Numbered from the stretch's first letter, positions 1 to 10,744 are shown. The stretch is 64,000 nt of DNA from Clostridium sp. (GCA_022010015.1 CP091735.1:1054001-1118000); one strand, 5' to 3'. The notes: generated by a model not told the origin, from the sequence alone. Made by a program: numbers and translations.

Positions 1-3000
1 GAAATAACTAATATTAGTGATAAAGCTTCAGATGCTATAAATGTAGCAACTACAGAGGATGCAATTACAAAGCTTGTTAGCGATGCTAAGGCTGATATGG
101 ATGATAAGGTTAATATTTTAAAGGAAACATTATTTAAGGTTAAATTTTTCTGGTGAAACTGAGGTTAGCGTTAAATATGCAAACAAGGTAACAGAAATTA
201 CTCCTGCTCCTCGTAGTGGCTACGAATTTGTTGGTTGGTATCAAAACGCAAGTCTTACTACTAAATTTGATTTTAATAATCTAATATATGATAATATTAT
301 TTTATATGCTAAGTGGATTAAAGAAGGTGCAGGTAGTGATGCTCCTCTAAATGCTTCTGGTAGCGTAAGTAAAGAGGGTAGTGTTGCTGTTAGGGAGGTT
401 AGTGGTAATAGTGAATCTGCCTACATTAAATTCCTTAAAACATCTGGTGAAGAATATAATATTTATTTAAAGGGCCAAAACGATGCTGACTACCGTTTAC
501 TTGATGAATCAATGGTTTATCAAAGAAGCGTTGATTCATCTACAATACGTGCTGATATTTTAGGTATCAGTGCTGGTAATTATAGTGTTATGATTGCTCC
601 TAAATCTAGTGATACTAATCCAACAATATGTGATATTGCCGTTATTGCTTATGATAGAAGCGGTTATGCGCACTTTAATTATACTAGTGGTGTTGGTGCT
701 TATAATGATGATGGTACCTTAAAGGATAATGCTATTGTTTTTATATGTTACTGATGAAAATAAGAATAGTGTTGAATTAAGCTATAAAGGAACTACTGTA
801 AAGGGTATTGGTAATATTTTGAATTCCGTAGGTGCTGATGTTGGCGGTGGCAAGTGCGCAAATGGTGGTACTGCTAATAGTAATGCAGGAATTATTAAAA
901 AGCTAGGTGAAGATAATATTCCACTAGTTGTTCGTTTTGTAGGATGCGTTTCTAATAGTGGCTTAAAGAAAAAGGGCGTATTTGATGCCGCAAGTACTCC
1001 CCAAATTGAAGGATTAACAATTTACAATTCTACCGGTAATGGTGGTACTGCTGGTGATAATGGCCATATGGCTCGAATTAAGTCTGGTAAGGATATAACT
1101 CTGGAAGGTGTTGGTAGTGATGCCATTATTGATGGCTGGGGCTTCCATTTTATGGCTGAAAGTTCAAGTCCAAAGCTTGGAAAGAGCTTTGAACTTCGTA
1201 ATGTTACCTTCATCAATACTCCAGAGGATGCAGTTGGTATGGAGGGCGTTCAGGTATCTGCCAATGCTTCTAGTGAATTATCAGCTAGTGTTGAAAGATG
1301 TTGGATTCATAATAATGAATTCTATGGTCCAACAATTAGTAACGCAGCTGAGGGTGATAAGAGCGAGGGCGATGGGTCTTGTGATTTTAAGCGTGGTCAA
1401 TATTTGACTGTTAGTTATAATTATTTTGAAGGCTGTCATAAAACTAATCTTGTAGGTTCATCTGATTCCTCATTACAATATAATTTGACCTATCATCATA
1501 ATTATTGGAAGCTATGTAAGGCAAGAGGCCCATTAGCAAGAAGAGCTAATATTCATATGTATAACAACGTTTTTGAAGGTCAAACTGATTATGCTGTTAA
1601 TACGAGAGCAGACTCTTATATCTTTACAGAATATAATTTGTTCTATACCTGTAAAAATCCTTTTTAGAGTTGATGGTGGTGCAATTAAGAGCTATAATGA
1701 TTCAGTTTCTAGTGCCCTATATCAAAAAGGGTGGCCAAACCGTGGTTGAAAGCAAGGATCAAATTGTAGCAAATAACTGTAAATTTATATCTAAAAAAAA
1801 TATTGATTATAGTAAATTTGATACGGATTCAACATTATCATATATTCCATCTGGGGATTATGGGCTTCAAACAAATGTTACTGAAGCAAGAATGGTTATT
1901 AAGGCTTATGGTGGTGTAAGAAAGGATAATCCTGTTGCAGTTAAGAATGTAGCGATGAGTGATTTATCTTATTTACCAAAGAGTGTTAATCCTAATAAGA
2001 TTACTACGATGCCAACGACTCTTACTCCTGGTAAGATAAGCAAGACTGTTTACGCATTTACACTTACAAATTCTGCTAAGGTTACTATTAGCTATGCAAG
2101 TGATGATTTCACTACTACAGGTGTTCTTGTTAATGAAGCAGGTGTTTGCTTATTAACTGCTAGTGGAAGTGTAACATTAGAGCCTGGTACTTATATGATT
2201 CAGCCAGTTAATTTCCAACCTGGTGATAGTGCTGAGATGACTAGTGCTACATTTAAGGAAATTACTATTAATTCTATTAGCTTTGAAAAAAATATGATTC
2301 TGATCAATATAATCAAAAGCTTTTAGCTAAATTTAATGAAGCTATGGATAAGGTTTTTAGAAGGTGAAATCTTCTATAATGATAAGAGTAAAGAAATAAT
2401 TGTAGATGCTATGAATGCTTATGATGCTTTAAATGATGAATTAAAGGTAAGTGTTGAAGAATTGTATCAAAAGCTTTTAACAGCAAAGGGTCAATATATT
2501 GCAAATGGTATTGGCTATGTTAGAAATTTAATTATTGCAATTGGTACGGTTAATGAGGAAAGTGGGACACAGATTGCTTTAGCAAGAAGTGAATATAATA
2601 AGCTAATTGAATTTGATTCAAGTATTGTTGTTGATAATTATGATAGATTAGTTGCAGCTGAAGATGAGTTTGCTACATATGCTGTAACATCATGTATTAA
2701 TAAAATTAAGGCAATAGGTAATGTTAGCTTAGATAGTAACGAAGCAATTAATTTAGCCTTAAATGAATATAATGCCCTATCTAGTGATGATAAAGCTAAG
2801 GTCACAAATTATGCTGATTTAGAGGCTGCTATAAATGAATATCATATTTTTAAAGAATGTTAATGATTTTATGTCTATTTTTAAATGGTGAAGCAAGTGC
2901 TCAAGAAAAAAATTCAAAGCTATAATGCATTAACAAATGAGGAAAAAGGCTAGACTTGATAATGAAACTCTTAACTCAGTTTCTAATTTGAAGGTTAATT

Positions 3001-3609
3001 ATACAATTTCCTTAATTGCTGATATTGGTGAAGTAAATCCAAATTCAAGTGCTAAGATTTCTAAAGCTAGAAATGCTTATGATAGCTTAACAGATGAAGA
3101 AAAAGGCTAAGGTTACAAATTACGATATTCTTGTAAAAAGCAGAAAAATGATTATAATGATGTTGCTGTTGAACATGAGATAGTAAGCTTTTGGTGGTAG
3201 TGGTGAAGCATTTAGTGAAGAAAAATTTACCTTAACTAATGCAAACTCTGGTACTACATCAGGAGCAAGCCAAGTACATAGTGGTAACCCAGTTATCATA
3301 GTTTCTAAGTTTAAAATTAGTGGTTTATCAAAAATTATTGTTAATGCATCATTTGGTGATAAGGGTTCTTCAAATGTTGAGGTTTTCTATTCTCTTGATG
3401 GCACTAATTATGTATCACTTGGAAGTAAGAAAGCATCAAAGAATAATGCTGCAACTGAGTTAGAATTTGCCCCAGCAAGCTATATTGAGGGTGATGTTTA
3501 TATTAAGATTGTTGCCTCATGCTCAAAGGGAAGTAGTAATGCTAAGGCAATTACAATAAATAGTGTTAAGATTTATGGTTATGGTTCAATGAAAAAAATG
3601 AATAATTAG
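1..3609 (+). CDS. Secreted pectate lyase (PL1-like), 5' truncated, several frameshifts
   Basis: The 5' end lies outside the window. Joined across frameshifts near 145, 745, 1660, 1745, 2300, 2345, 2860 and later, the protein has an InlB-type repeat, a small beta domain, and then a parallel beta-helix lyase at about 760-1800. Lyase hallmarks are WIHNNEF, a DFKRGQYLTVSYNYFE strand, the HKTNLVGSSDS segment, TYHHNYWK and the RGPLARRANIHMYNN strand, which match the PL1/Pec_lyase_C core where the catalytic Arg and the Ca-binding carboxylates sit. A beta domain follows, then helical repeats, then a C-terminal carbohydrate-binding-like beta sandwich (3190-3600). It should cleave polygalacturonate outside the cell, which fits a gut plant-fibre degrader. 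The stop is at 3607-3609 and a terminator follows. The family call is firm; the exact subfamily is not. Confidence 0.85.
140..315 (+). repeat. InlB-type (Listeria-Bacteroides) repeat domain
   Basis: The encoded segment contains GYEFVGWYQN followed by a TKFDF strand and ends in LYAKW. This is the consensus of the InlB B-repeat (Flg_new) module found in secreted Bacillota proteins. It probably acts as a spacer or adhesion module ahead of the lyase. A single extra T near 147-151 breaks the frame just before it. Confidence 0.8.
2320..3175 (+). repeat. Helical repeats of about 65 residues in the lyase C-terminal half
   Basis: Three to four units share the pattern I-x-x-IG-x-V, then a Tyr-Asn/Asp-x-L helix, then a turn like DEEKAKVTNYDIL, then a closing A-E-x-x-Y helix. 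Units start near 2520, 2695 and 3010, and a degenerate one precedes them. The pattern resembles the FIVAR-like helical spacers of Erysipelotrichia surface proteins. I infer a rigid stalk between the lyase and the C-terminal beta domain. Confidence 0.7.
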
Positions 3610-3610
3610 T

Positions 3611-3634
3611 AAGGGAAGCTTAGCTTCCTTTATT
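3611..3634 (+). terminator. Rho-independent terminator after the pectate lyase
   Basis: A short GGAAGC/GCTTCC inverted repeat lies directly after the lyase stop and is followed by a T-rich stretch. Confidence 0.65.
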
Positions 3635-3687
3635 AATTTAATGATAAAAAAACAAAACAAATCTTTCTATTTTTTTGTTTGTTGTAG

Positions 3688-3707
3688 TATAATTATATTA
3701 ATGGAGG
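3688..3707 (+). promoter_or_regulatory. -10 box and ribosome binding site of pgi
   Basis: TATAAT lies at 3688-3693 and GGAGG at 3703-3707. The expected transcript start is about 3700, so the 5' leader is only a few bases before the ribosome binding site. Confidence 0.6.
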
Positions 3708-3716
3708 TTTATGACG

Positions 3717-5055
3717 ATGGAAAAAAATATTTAAATTTAGATATTTCTGGTGCTAGAAAATTTTATACAGAAGAAGAATATACTAAAGCTAGCCAAAGAA
3801 TTGCTAAGGCATATCAGGTATTATTAAGTAAAGAGGGAGCAGGAAATGATTATTTAGGTTGGTTAGACCTACCTATGACCTATGATCATCGTGAGGTATG
3901 TAGAATTAAACAGGCTGCAGGTACTATTCAAGAAAACTCAGATGTTTTACTTGCAATTGGTATTGGTGGATCTTATCTTGGTGCTAGAAGTGCTATAGAA
4001 ATGCTTAAACGCTATTTCAATCAAAAGGGCGTAGAGGTTATCTTTGTTGGTAATCAAATTAGTGGTACTTATGTAAGCCAACTAATAGATTATTTAAAGG
4101 ATAAGGATTTTTTTCAATTAATGTAATTTCTAAGTCTGGTACAACAACTGAGCCAGCAATTGCTTTTAGAATTTTTTTAAGGAGCTTTGTGAAAAGCGTT
4201 ATGGTAAGGATGGAGCAAGAAAACGTATTTTTGCTACAACTGATAAGGCTAAGGGAGCTTTAAAGACACTTGCTGATACTGAAGGATATCAAACATTTGT
4301 TGTTCCTGATGATGTTGGTGGAAGATATTCAGTTTTAACTCCAGTAGGATTACTTCCTATTGCTGCTGCTGGTATTGATATTGATGAAATGCTTAAGGGA
4401 GCAAAGAAAGCATATTTATATTATCAAAATGCTAATATTGAAGAAAAATGAAGCATTAAAATATGCTCTTGTTCGTAATATTATGAATGAACAAGGAAAG
4501 AAAATTGAGCTTCTTGTTAATTATGAGCCTAAGCTTAATTATTTCTCAGAATGGTGGAAGCAATTATTTGGTGAAACAGAAGGTAAGGATGGTAAAGGAA
4601 TTTTTGTTGCCTCTGCATCATTCTCTACTGATCTTCATTCACTTGGTCAAATGATTCAGCAGGGTCAAAGAAATTTATTTGAAACAGTTTTAAATGTAGT
4701 TGAGCCTGAAGAAAATGTTACAATTGAGGCTGATAAGGATAATCTTGATGGTCTTAATTTCCTTGCAGGTAAGACAATGGATTATGTAAACAAAATGGCT
4801 ATGAAGGGTACAATGCTAGCTCACGTTGATGGTGGAGTTCCAAATATTAGAATTGATATTCCAAATATTAGTGCCTTTACATATGGTTATTTAGTTTATT
4901 TCTTTGAAATGGCTTGTGGAACAAGTGCTTATGCTCTTGGTGTTAATCCATTTAACCAGCCTGGTGTTGAGAGCTATAAGAAGAATATGTTTGCACTTCT
5001 TGGTAAGCCTGGCTATGAGCAAATGAAGGAAGAGCTTTTAGCTAAATTAAAATAA
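3717..5055 (+). CDS. pgi: Glucose-6-phosphate isomerase
   Basis: This is the glycolytic isomerase interconverting glucose-6-P and fructose-6-P. The reconstructed protein is about 445 residues, the usual size for the short bacterial form. Seen in order are GIGGSYLGARS, then VISKSGTTTEP (SIS-domain phosphate-binding loop), then DVGGRYSVLTPVGLLP (a PGI signature), then the C-terminal NPFNQPGVESYK with the catalytic-Lys region. Frameshifts lie at T runs near 4110 and 4175 and an A run near 4445; each is explained by one extra base. GGAGG at 3703-3707 favours ATG 3717 or 3711. ATG 3701 is also in frame without any frameshift but has no ribosome binding site. It is transcribed alone and followed by a strong terminator. 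Confidence 0.95.
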
Positions 5056-5058
5056 TAA

Positions 5059-5099
5059 ATAAAAAAAATGATAGCTTTATTTGGGCTATCATTTTTTTG
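5059..5099 (+). terminator. Terminator after pgi
   Basis: The inverted repeat AATGATAGC/GGCTATCATT has an A-rich left side and a T tract on the right. It can work in both directions and also serves the convergent esterase gene. Confidence 0.85.
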
Positions 5100-5136
5100 T
5101 TTTATATTAGAATTTGAATAGATGAAGGAAAGAAAA

Positions 5137-5888
5137 TCAATTATATGCTTTTTCCCAGCTTTCTTCATTATGAACACCATTTTCATCTATTAGTAATCTT
5201 GTATTATCATTATTTAAAAAAATCATATAGCTTTAGAGCACTATTTAAATAGAGGTCTTTATCAAATAAAGAATCTGATTCCTCATTTTTTTACCTACAT
5301 AAATGAATGTTTTTTTAATTTTTTTGTCTTTTATTAATACTTAAATCCTTATAGAAGGCTTTTTTTCACATAAGAATGGACAAATGGAAAATAAACCGCA
5401 GCCTTTAAATATAGTATAATTGTTTGCTATAAAAGATGCATATAATGCTCCTAATGAAGCACCAAATATATAACTATCATTTATATTAAATATTGCATTA
5501 ATAAAGGGGATAATTGTGTTGATAAAATCGTTAGTGAATGCTTTAGAAATACTTAAATTTTGACTTTTTATTCCATTTGGTGTTTATTTCGAATTTATAA
5601 GGCAGATATTCATTTTGGTTTCTTTCTATATCATCTTCATAGCTTTTTTTATAGCTATAGCACAAATATTAATATTTCTAGTGTCTTTAAAAAAAGGTCT
5701 ACATATTTAGTAAATCTAAGGCTTCGTTTGAATGTTGCATCTTTATCCTTAAAGGCATTTTTGTCCATCTAAAATATATAAGGCATCATTTATTTGACCT
5801 TTCTTATGTTTTTTTAATATATATTTCTAATGTTATAAATTTATTTAAGTTAGGACAAAAAGATTTTTATAGCTTTTTTTAACATCAT
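5137..5888 (-). CDS. Putative esterase (PF00756-like alpha/beta hydrolase), frameshifted
   Basis: The minus strand encodes about 245 residues broken at many A/T runs. A clear nucleophile elbow, FGASLGALYASFIANNY (complement of about 5420-5490), carries the G-x-S-x-G motif. The C-terminus reads GVHNEESWEKAYN, the typical His-containing end of the enterochelin-esterase/S-formylglutathione-hydrolase-like family. ATG at 5888 (or 5885) follows GGTGAT. It probably hydrolyses an ester in the cytoplasm, since no signal peptide is seen. It converges on pgi and shares its terminator. The substrate is unknown. Confidence 0.72.
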
Positions 5889-5977
5889 ATCACCAATTAA
5901 TTTTAACGTATTTTTTTCACCAAAAGTCTATTAAAAAAATAATAAAATATGATAAAATAGTGTTAGGTGGTTTTTTT

Positions 5978-6505
5978 ATGATAGATGCAATCGTTTATTA
6001 TTCTCGACATGGAAGTACAAAAAAATATGCAGAAGCATGTGCTAAATTGCTTAATGTTAAATGCTTTTCTTTAGATAAAGTTAAAAAAAGAGCTTAAAAA
6101 AATAGTTCAATTATTTTTCTTCTCTAGTGTTAAAGGAGCTAAGCTTAGAAAATATGGTAAGGTTGAGGGAAGATATGATATAAAGTTGGTTTGTGCTGTT
6201 GGCATTCTTCCTAAAAACAATTTTTAACAATTGAAAATATTAAAAAAATGAAAATATAATTTATAAGCCAATTATTTATTTGAGAGGTGAACTCGATTAT
6301 AGTAAGCTTTCTTTTTGAAAAAGCGCTATTTAAATATGTTTAGAAATAATATAGCTAGATATTTAGAGGTATATTATGATACTGCCTTAGATGAAGATGA
6401 GGCATTAAGTATTTTTAAGTAAGGAAAAAAAGTTCATTTTATAATGAAGATGATTTATTAGTAATTAAAAAAAGTATTTCGGTAATGAAAATAATGATTA
6501 TGTAA
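5978..6505 (+). CDS. Flavodoxin-fold protein (flavodoxin_5-like), frameshifted
   Basis: The protein opens with MIDAIVYYSRHGSTKKYAEA, a beta strand followed by a glycine/serine/threonine phosphate loop like the FMN-binding loop of flavodoxins. The rest (ELKKNSSIIFFSSV, then KLVCAVGILP, then LRGELDYSKLSFL) matches the pattern of the flavodoxin-domain family near 165-175 residues. The start is ATG 5978 behind AGGTGG. A TATAAAA-like -10 lies just upstream. Frameshifts occur near 6090, 6220, 6245 and 6315. It may be a protoporphyrinogen-oxidase-like or electron-transfer flavoprotein; I cannot choose. Confidence 0.65.
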
Positions 6506-6525
6506 GCTAGGGGGGTGAGGGTGAT

Positions 6526-8450
6526 TTGTATTTTAATATTGTAAAGCTGCAAATAGCTTCAGCTTGTTTTTTATTTTTGATATTTTGTGAATATTTCAAT
6601 TACAAAAAGCTGCCCTTATTATCTACTAAGTGCTTTACAGGAATGCTTATTACTGCAATTGTAAATTTGGCATTTGACTTTATTACTACCTATACAATTT
6701 TACATTTAGATACTTTTTAATGTTGGTTTAAATAGAGCTTTAAATACAATGTATTATATAAGCTTTTATTGTTATGATTATATTTTTTTATATGTATATA
6801 AATTTTTTTGGTCGAGAACAAAAAAAGAGAATCGTCATGTTTTTGATTGCTAAACTAATTCCTGGTATTGTTGGTTTCTATCGTTCTTTGCTTTTGTAAT
6901 CCTAAATATTATTATGATGGTAATATTGTTTATACATATGGAATAAGTGTGCAAATAACGGGAATAATTTGCTTTATTTATATTTGTATGACATATTTTT
7001 GATTTGTTTTTATCATAAGTCATTATCATCAAAGCTTATTAAGGTTTGTATTGGTGTATTTTTTTGTGGAGCGTATTAATGCTTATTGAGGTATTATCAT
7101 TAGGTGTTGTTTTATCGACACTAGCCAATACCATTTTTAATTTTTTTATTATTTTTTTAGTACGGTTGAAAACCCTAAGATGCTTTTTAGATCAGGGTGT
7201 AAAATGCTTTAATGATCGTGGATTAAAGCTGATGATAGATGAAATAAAGGCTCATAAGGAGGATTGCTATTTTATTCATATTCACATTGACAATTATGAA
7301 AATTTGTCATCTAGATTAGGCTATAAAAAAACTTAAATAAGGTTTTTTTATAATATGCTTCAAAGCTATATGAAGGCTCACCCCTATCAAGCATTTAGAA
7401 GAACAGCCAATTCTTTTTAATTTTGATTGTTTCGGCAAATGATAAAATTGAAAATATTATTAAGAGATTAAATGAGCATATTGGTAAATTTGATTTTTTT
7501 GTTGTTGCAATATCATATAGATGTTGTTTCTAGCGAAGCATTTGTTAATCATCAAGGATTAGAAAGTATTCTTGATTATGAAAAAAATATGTTTTTCTTA
7601 TAAGGATAAAAAGAGAATATCGCTTTATTGATGAAGCTATTGAAAAAAACCAATTATGCGTAAATCACAAATAATTGAATTATTAAAGTATGCAATAAAT
7701 TATGATGGATTTGATGTCTTTTTATCAACCAATTTATGATGCAACAAAGGAAAGGTATACTCAAATTGAAGCTCTTGTACGTTTAAAGGATGATAAAAGA
7801 TTGGGTTATATTTCTCCAGAGGAATTTATTCCCTTGGCTGAAAGAGAAGGCTTGATAGGTCAAATCGGAGATATTGTATTTGCTAATGTTTGTAATTTTA
7901 TTAATGAATCAAAGGAGCAAATTTCTTCAATTGATACTGTAAGTATAAATATTTCTGCTGGTTCAATGTACTAACTTAAATTTATTTACAGGAATGCTAA
8001 AAGCAAATTAATTTAAATAATATTGATCCTCATAAAATTGAATTTGAAATTTCTGAGGAGGATTTGCTTGCTGGTGGTGAAAAAAATTAATGAGGTAATT
8101 GATGAATTAAAAAAACAATGGGTTGTAATATTTCTATTGATGATTTTGGTTTGATTTATGGTAATATTTTTAAATTTGACTAATGAAAAAAATCAAAACT
8201 ATTAAGATAGATAAATCCCTAATTTGGCCTTGCTTTTAGTAGTGATAAGGATTTAAATGATAAGCATAAGGTGTTATTGTACGAAACAATAGCTATGATT
8301 AAATCCTTAGGCTATGATATTATAGCTGAGGGTGTTGAAACAAGTAATCAATTTGAAATGCTTAAAGGATTTGGGGTTTCAAGACATCAAGGATATTATT
8401 TTTTTCAAGACCAATGAAGGCCTGTGATTTAATTGAATTTTTTTAAATAA
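6526..8450 (+). CDS. Membrane-anchored EAL-domain protein (c-di-GMP phosphodiesterase) with degenerate GGDEF
   Basis: An N-terminal half of hydrophobic helices (6526-7150) is followed by a GGDEF-like domain (FIHIHIDNYENLSSRLGYKK) whose signature loop reads R-TANSF instead of GGDEF, so cyclase activity is unlikely. A well kept EAL domain follows, with IEALVRL (EAL), then VSINISAGS, then EFEISEEDL, then SIDDFG, then TIKIDKSLI and IIAEGVETSNQ. The metal- and substrate-binding residues look intact, so hydrolysis of c-di-GMP is expected. The start is TTG 6526 behind a GGGGGGTGAGG ribosome binding site. There are at least ten frameshifts. It is followed by a terminator. Confidence 0.8.
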
Positions 8451-8452
8451 GC

Positions 8453-8484
8453 AAAAAGTTATCTAATTAGATAGCTTTTTTTCT
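8453..8484 (+). terminator. Terminator after the EAL gene
   Basis: The AAGTTATCTAATTAGATAGCTT dyad is followed by T7. Confidence 0.8.
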
Positions 8485-8576
8485 TGACATAATAATAAAA
8501 AAATAAGATATTATATAGGTAAGTTAGTTGTAACTAACTTAATTTTTAAGGATAATAGTTAACTAAAAACTAACTG
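8484..8576 (+). promoter_or_regulatory. Promoter with DtxR-type palindromic operator
   Basis: TTGACA lies at 8484-8489, with a GATATT/TATTAT -10 near 8507-8514. A perfect 9-bp inverted repeat AAGTTAGTT-GT-AACTAACTT lies at 8521-8540, over the expected transcript start. A weaker copy (AGTTA...TAACT) lies at 8557-8575. GTTAGTT/AACTAAC dyads are typical of iron-responsive DtxR/IdeR-type repressors in Clostridia and related groups, and a DtxR-family gene lies at 25127-25512. The link between the two is inference. Confidence 0.65.
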
Positions 8577-8584
8577 GTGGTTGA

Positions 8585-9143
8585 ATGAGCGAAAAAAATT
8601 ACAAAATGCTTTAGCCTTGCATTGTTCTCCAGCTTTATTTGGAATTAAGGCATCTAATTTAATAAATTGTAGGAAGGATGAATTCCCTAATATTCGTATT
8701 GAAATTAAGCTTTTTAAATAAGAAGTTTAATCCTAAAATTTTCTTTAAAATCATTAAAGAGGATGAAAATAATGTATATGTCTTAGTATTTCATAAAAAA
8801 ATATTTAATGAGAACAATATTTTCAAATGAAAATTATAATTATTTATTGGAACATAGCTATCCTAAAGATAAAAATCTAAATTTATATTTGGATTATTTA
8901 GGGAAAAGACTAAAAAACAAAGATTTTTCCTCATGAGATTGGTGTTTTTTTCTTGGATATGATTTAAGTGATATAATTGCCTTTGAAAATAAAAAAATGT
9001 TAAATGTATATATACAGGATATTGGCAGGTTTATTCAAATTTAGAAGAAAAAAATTAAAAAAATATTTAATAGCTTTACTACTTGTAAAGATAAAGTGGT
9101 TAGTTTAATTAATAATGGTTATCGCTTAGAAAAATTTAATTAA
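8585..9143 (+). CDS. DUF3793 family protein, frameshifted
   Basis: The reconstructed protein is about 185 residues. It has the family's marks: ALALHCSPALFGIKASNL at the start, then FPHEIGVFLGYDLSDIIAF in the middle, and a C-terminal TTCKDKVVSLINNGYRLEKF. DUF3793 proteins usually sit next to flavodoxin genes in iron-regulated clusters of anaerobes, as here. The function is unknown; a role in heme/iron or flavodoxin biology is inferred from context. ATG 8585 follows GGTGG. Frameshifts lie at A runs near 8592, 8797, 8915, 8935 and 9050. The stop at 9141-9143 is 14 bases before the flavodoxin start. Confidence 0.82.
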
Positions 9144-9157
9144 AGGATGGTAAGAAA

Positions 9158-9565
9158 ATGAAGAGTGTAATTGTTTATTGGTCACAAACAGGTAATACTA
9201 AAAGTATTGCTGAAAAAAATTGCAGAGGATACAAATGCAGATATATTTGAGGTGAATTCTGCTAATGTAGATAAGGTGCTTGAATATGATAATATTATTT
9301 TTAGGATGTCCGGCAATGGGAGCAGAGGAGATTGAAGATAGTGAGTTTAGACCTTTTTTTATGAGTTATTGATGAGTAAAATCAATGATCAAAGAGTATT
9401 TTTTTATTTGGTAGCTATGGTTGGGGTGATGGTGAATGGATGCGAACCTTTGAAGCTGAAACTTAAGGCTATAATGCTAATTTGATTGGTTCTGGCTTAA
9501 TTGTAAATGGTGATGCTAGTGAAATTGAACAGGATAAATATTTAGATTTTTATTCAGAGCATTAA
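9158..9565 (+). CDS. Flavodoxin
   Basis: This small FMN electron carrier has about 134 residues. MKSVIVYWSQTGNTKSIAE gives the classic T-x-T/G-N-T phosphate-binding loop. Later strands read NIIFGCPAMGAEE and VFLFGSYGWGDGEWM, the two loops that sandwich the flavin, and the protein ends in DFYSEH. The start is ATG 9158 behind AAAGGATGG. It probably replaces ferredoxin under iron limitation, for instance as acceptor for the PFOR encoded at 58725-62293. Frameshifts lie near 9218, 9300, 9360 and 9400. Confidence 0.88.
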
Positions 9566-9598
9566 TAGTTAGAAAAATGCTTTCATATTTTTTTATTG

Positions 9599-9627
9599 TT
9601 TACATTTAAAAAAAAGTATAATATAAT
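9599..9627 (+). promoter_or_regulatory. Promoter of the T-box leader
   Basis: TTTACA at 9599-9604 is followed after 17 bases by TATAAT at 9622-9627. It places the transcript start just before the T-box stem I. Confidence 0.7.
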
Positions 9628-9635
9628 ACACATCA

Positions 9636-9906
9636 TAAAAAGCAATGAAAAGAAATAGTAGTTATAAAACACTATTTAGCGAGCTATTGTTTGGTGAAAG
9701 TATAGCATAGTAATTTGTAATGAACGCCTCTTGGAGCTGCAGCCTGAAAATGTAAGTAGGGTGTGCCGGGTTCGCCCGTAATCGCGTCTGGGTTTAATAG
9801 AACCCATAGAGTTTTTATTATTCGTGAGAATAATAATTAACTAAGGTGGCACCGCGTAAATTGATTATACGCCCTTAGACTTTATGTTTAAGGGCTTTTA
9901 TTTTGC
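9636..9906 (+). promoter_or_regulatory. T-box riboswitch, probably arginine-specific
   Basis: The T-box sequence AAGGTGGCACCGCG is at 9843-9856. Upstream are a stem I with its distal GGTGAAAG element, then the GAA-CGC-C-TCTTGGAGC segment at 9722-9736, then the stem II/IIA-B pattern with AAGTAGGG and CCGGGTTCGCCCGTAA. By position, CGC (9725-9727) is the specifier, an Arg codon. The terminator is GCCCTTAG...TTAAGGGC at 9871-9895 with a T tract. The antiterminator pairs CTAAGG (9841) with CCTTAG (9873). Uncharged tRNA-Arg should therefore turn on the downstream transporter. The T-box itself is certain; the amino acid is less so. Confidence 0.9.
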
Positions 9907-9938
9907 CCTTAAGAAAAAAACTATTGGAGGACAAAAAT

Positions 9939-10744
9939 ATGAAAAAAATTTTAGGATGCTTAAGCATTATGGGAGCATCTTTAGCTCTTGCAAGCTGTTC
10001 AAGCAAGGCTCACACTGTTGAGGATATTAAAAAAAGTGGTAAGCTTGTTATTTCTACCGAGGCTACCTTTGCTCCATTTGAAAGCAAGATTGGTGATGAT
10101 TTTGTGGGTATTGATATTGATTTAGCTAAAGAATATGCTAAATTTTTAGGTGTTGAGCTTGTTATTAAGGATCAAGATTTTGACGCAGCATTAATTTCAG
10201 CATCAACTGGTAAGGTTGATTTAGCTATTGCGGGAATAACTAAAAATGCTAAAAGAGAGGAAACATTAGGATTTAGTGATTCTTATTATAAAGCAAGTCA
10301 GGTTGTTATTGTTAAGAATGATAGCAGCTATGCAAGCATAACTGATACAGATAACCTACTTAGTGAATTAACTAATAAAAAGGCTAAGATTGGCTTTCAA
10401 AGAGGAACAACTGGTGAATATTATGTAAGTGGTGATGCTGATTGGGGCTTTGATGGTATAGAAAGTACAACACCTGTTTCTTATGATAATGGGGCAATGG
10501 CTTGTAAGGCTTTAAGTAATGGTCAAATCGATGCTGTAATAATTGATAAGGCTCCAGCTGATATGTTTGTTAAAAATAATCCTGATTTAAAGGTGTTAGA
10601 TCCTATTTTAACAGAAGAAGAATATGCTATAGCTTGTGCAAAGGGTAATGATGATTTAATTAAATCCTTAAATGAGTTTATTAAAACAATTAAGGAAAAT
10701 GGTGTTTTTTTGAGCAAATCATTAGTAAGTATTATGAAGAATAA
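9939..10744 (+). CDS. Amino acid ABC transporter, substrate-binding lipoprotein
   Basis: The lipoprotein signal MKKILGCLSIMGASLALASC ends in the lipobox LASC, so the mature protein is lipid-anchored outside the membrane. The family-3 solute-binding core follows: STEATFAPFE, then FVGIDIDLAKE, then DLAIAGITKNAKREETLGFS, and GFQRGTTGEYYV. These motifs match polar amino acid binders (His/Lys/Arg/Gln type). The T-box specifier suggests arginine. The C-terminus is restored to EQIISKYYEE by removing one T near 10705, giving the stop at 10742-10744, which overlaps the permease start. It is co-transcribed with the permease and ATPase. Confidence 0.92.
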
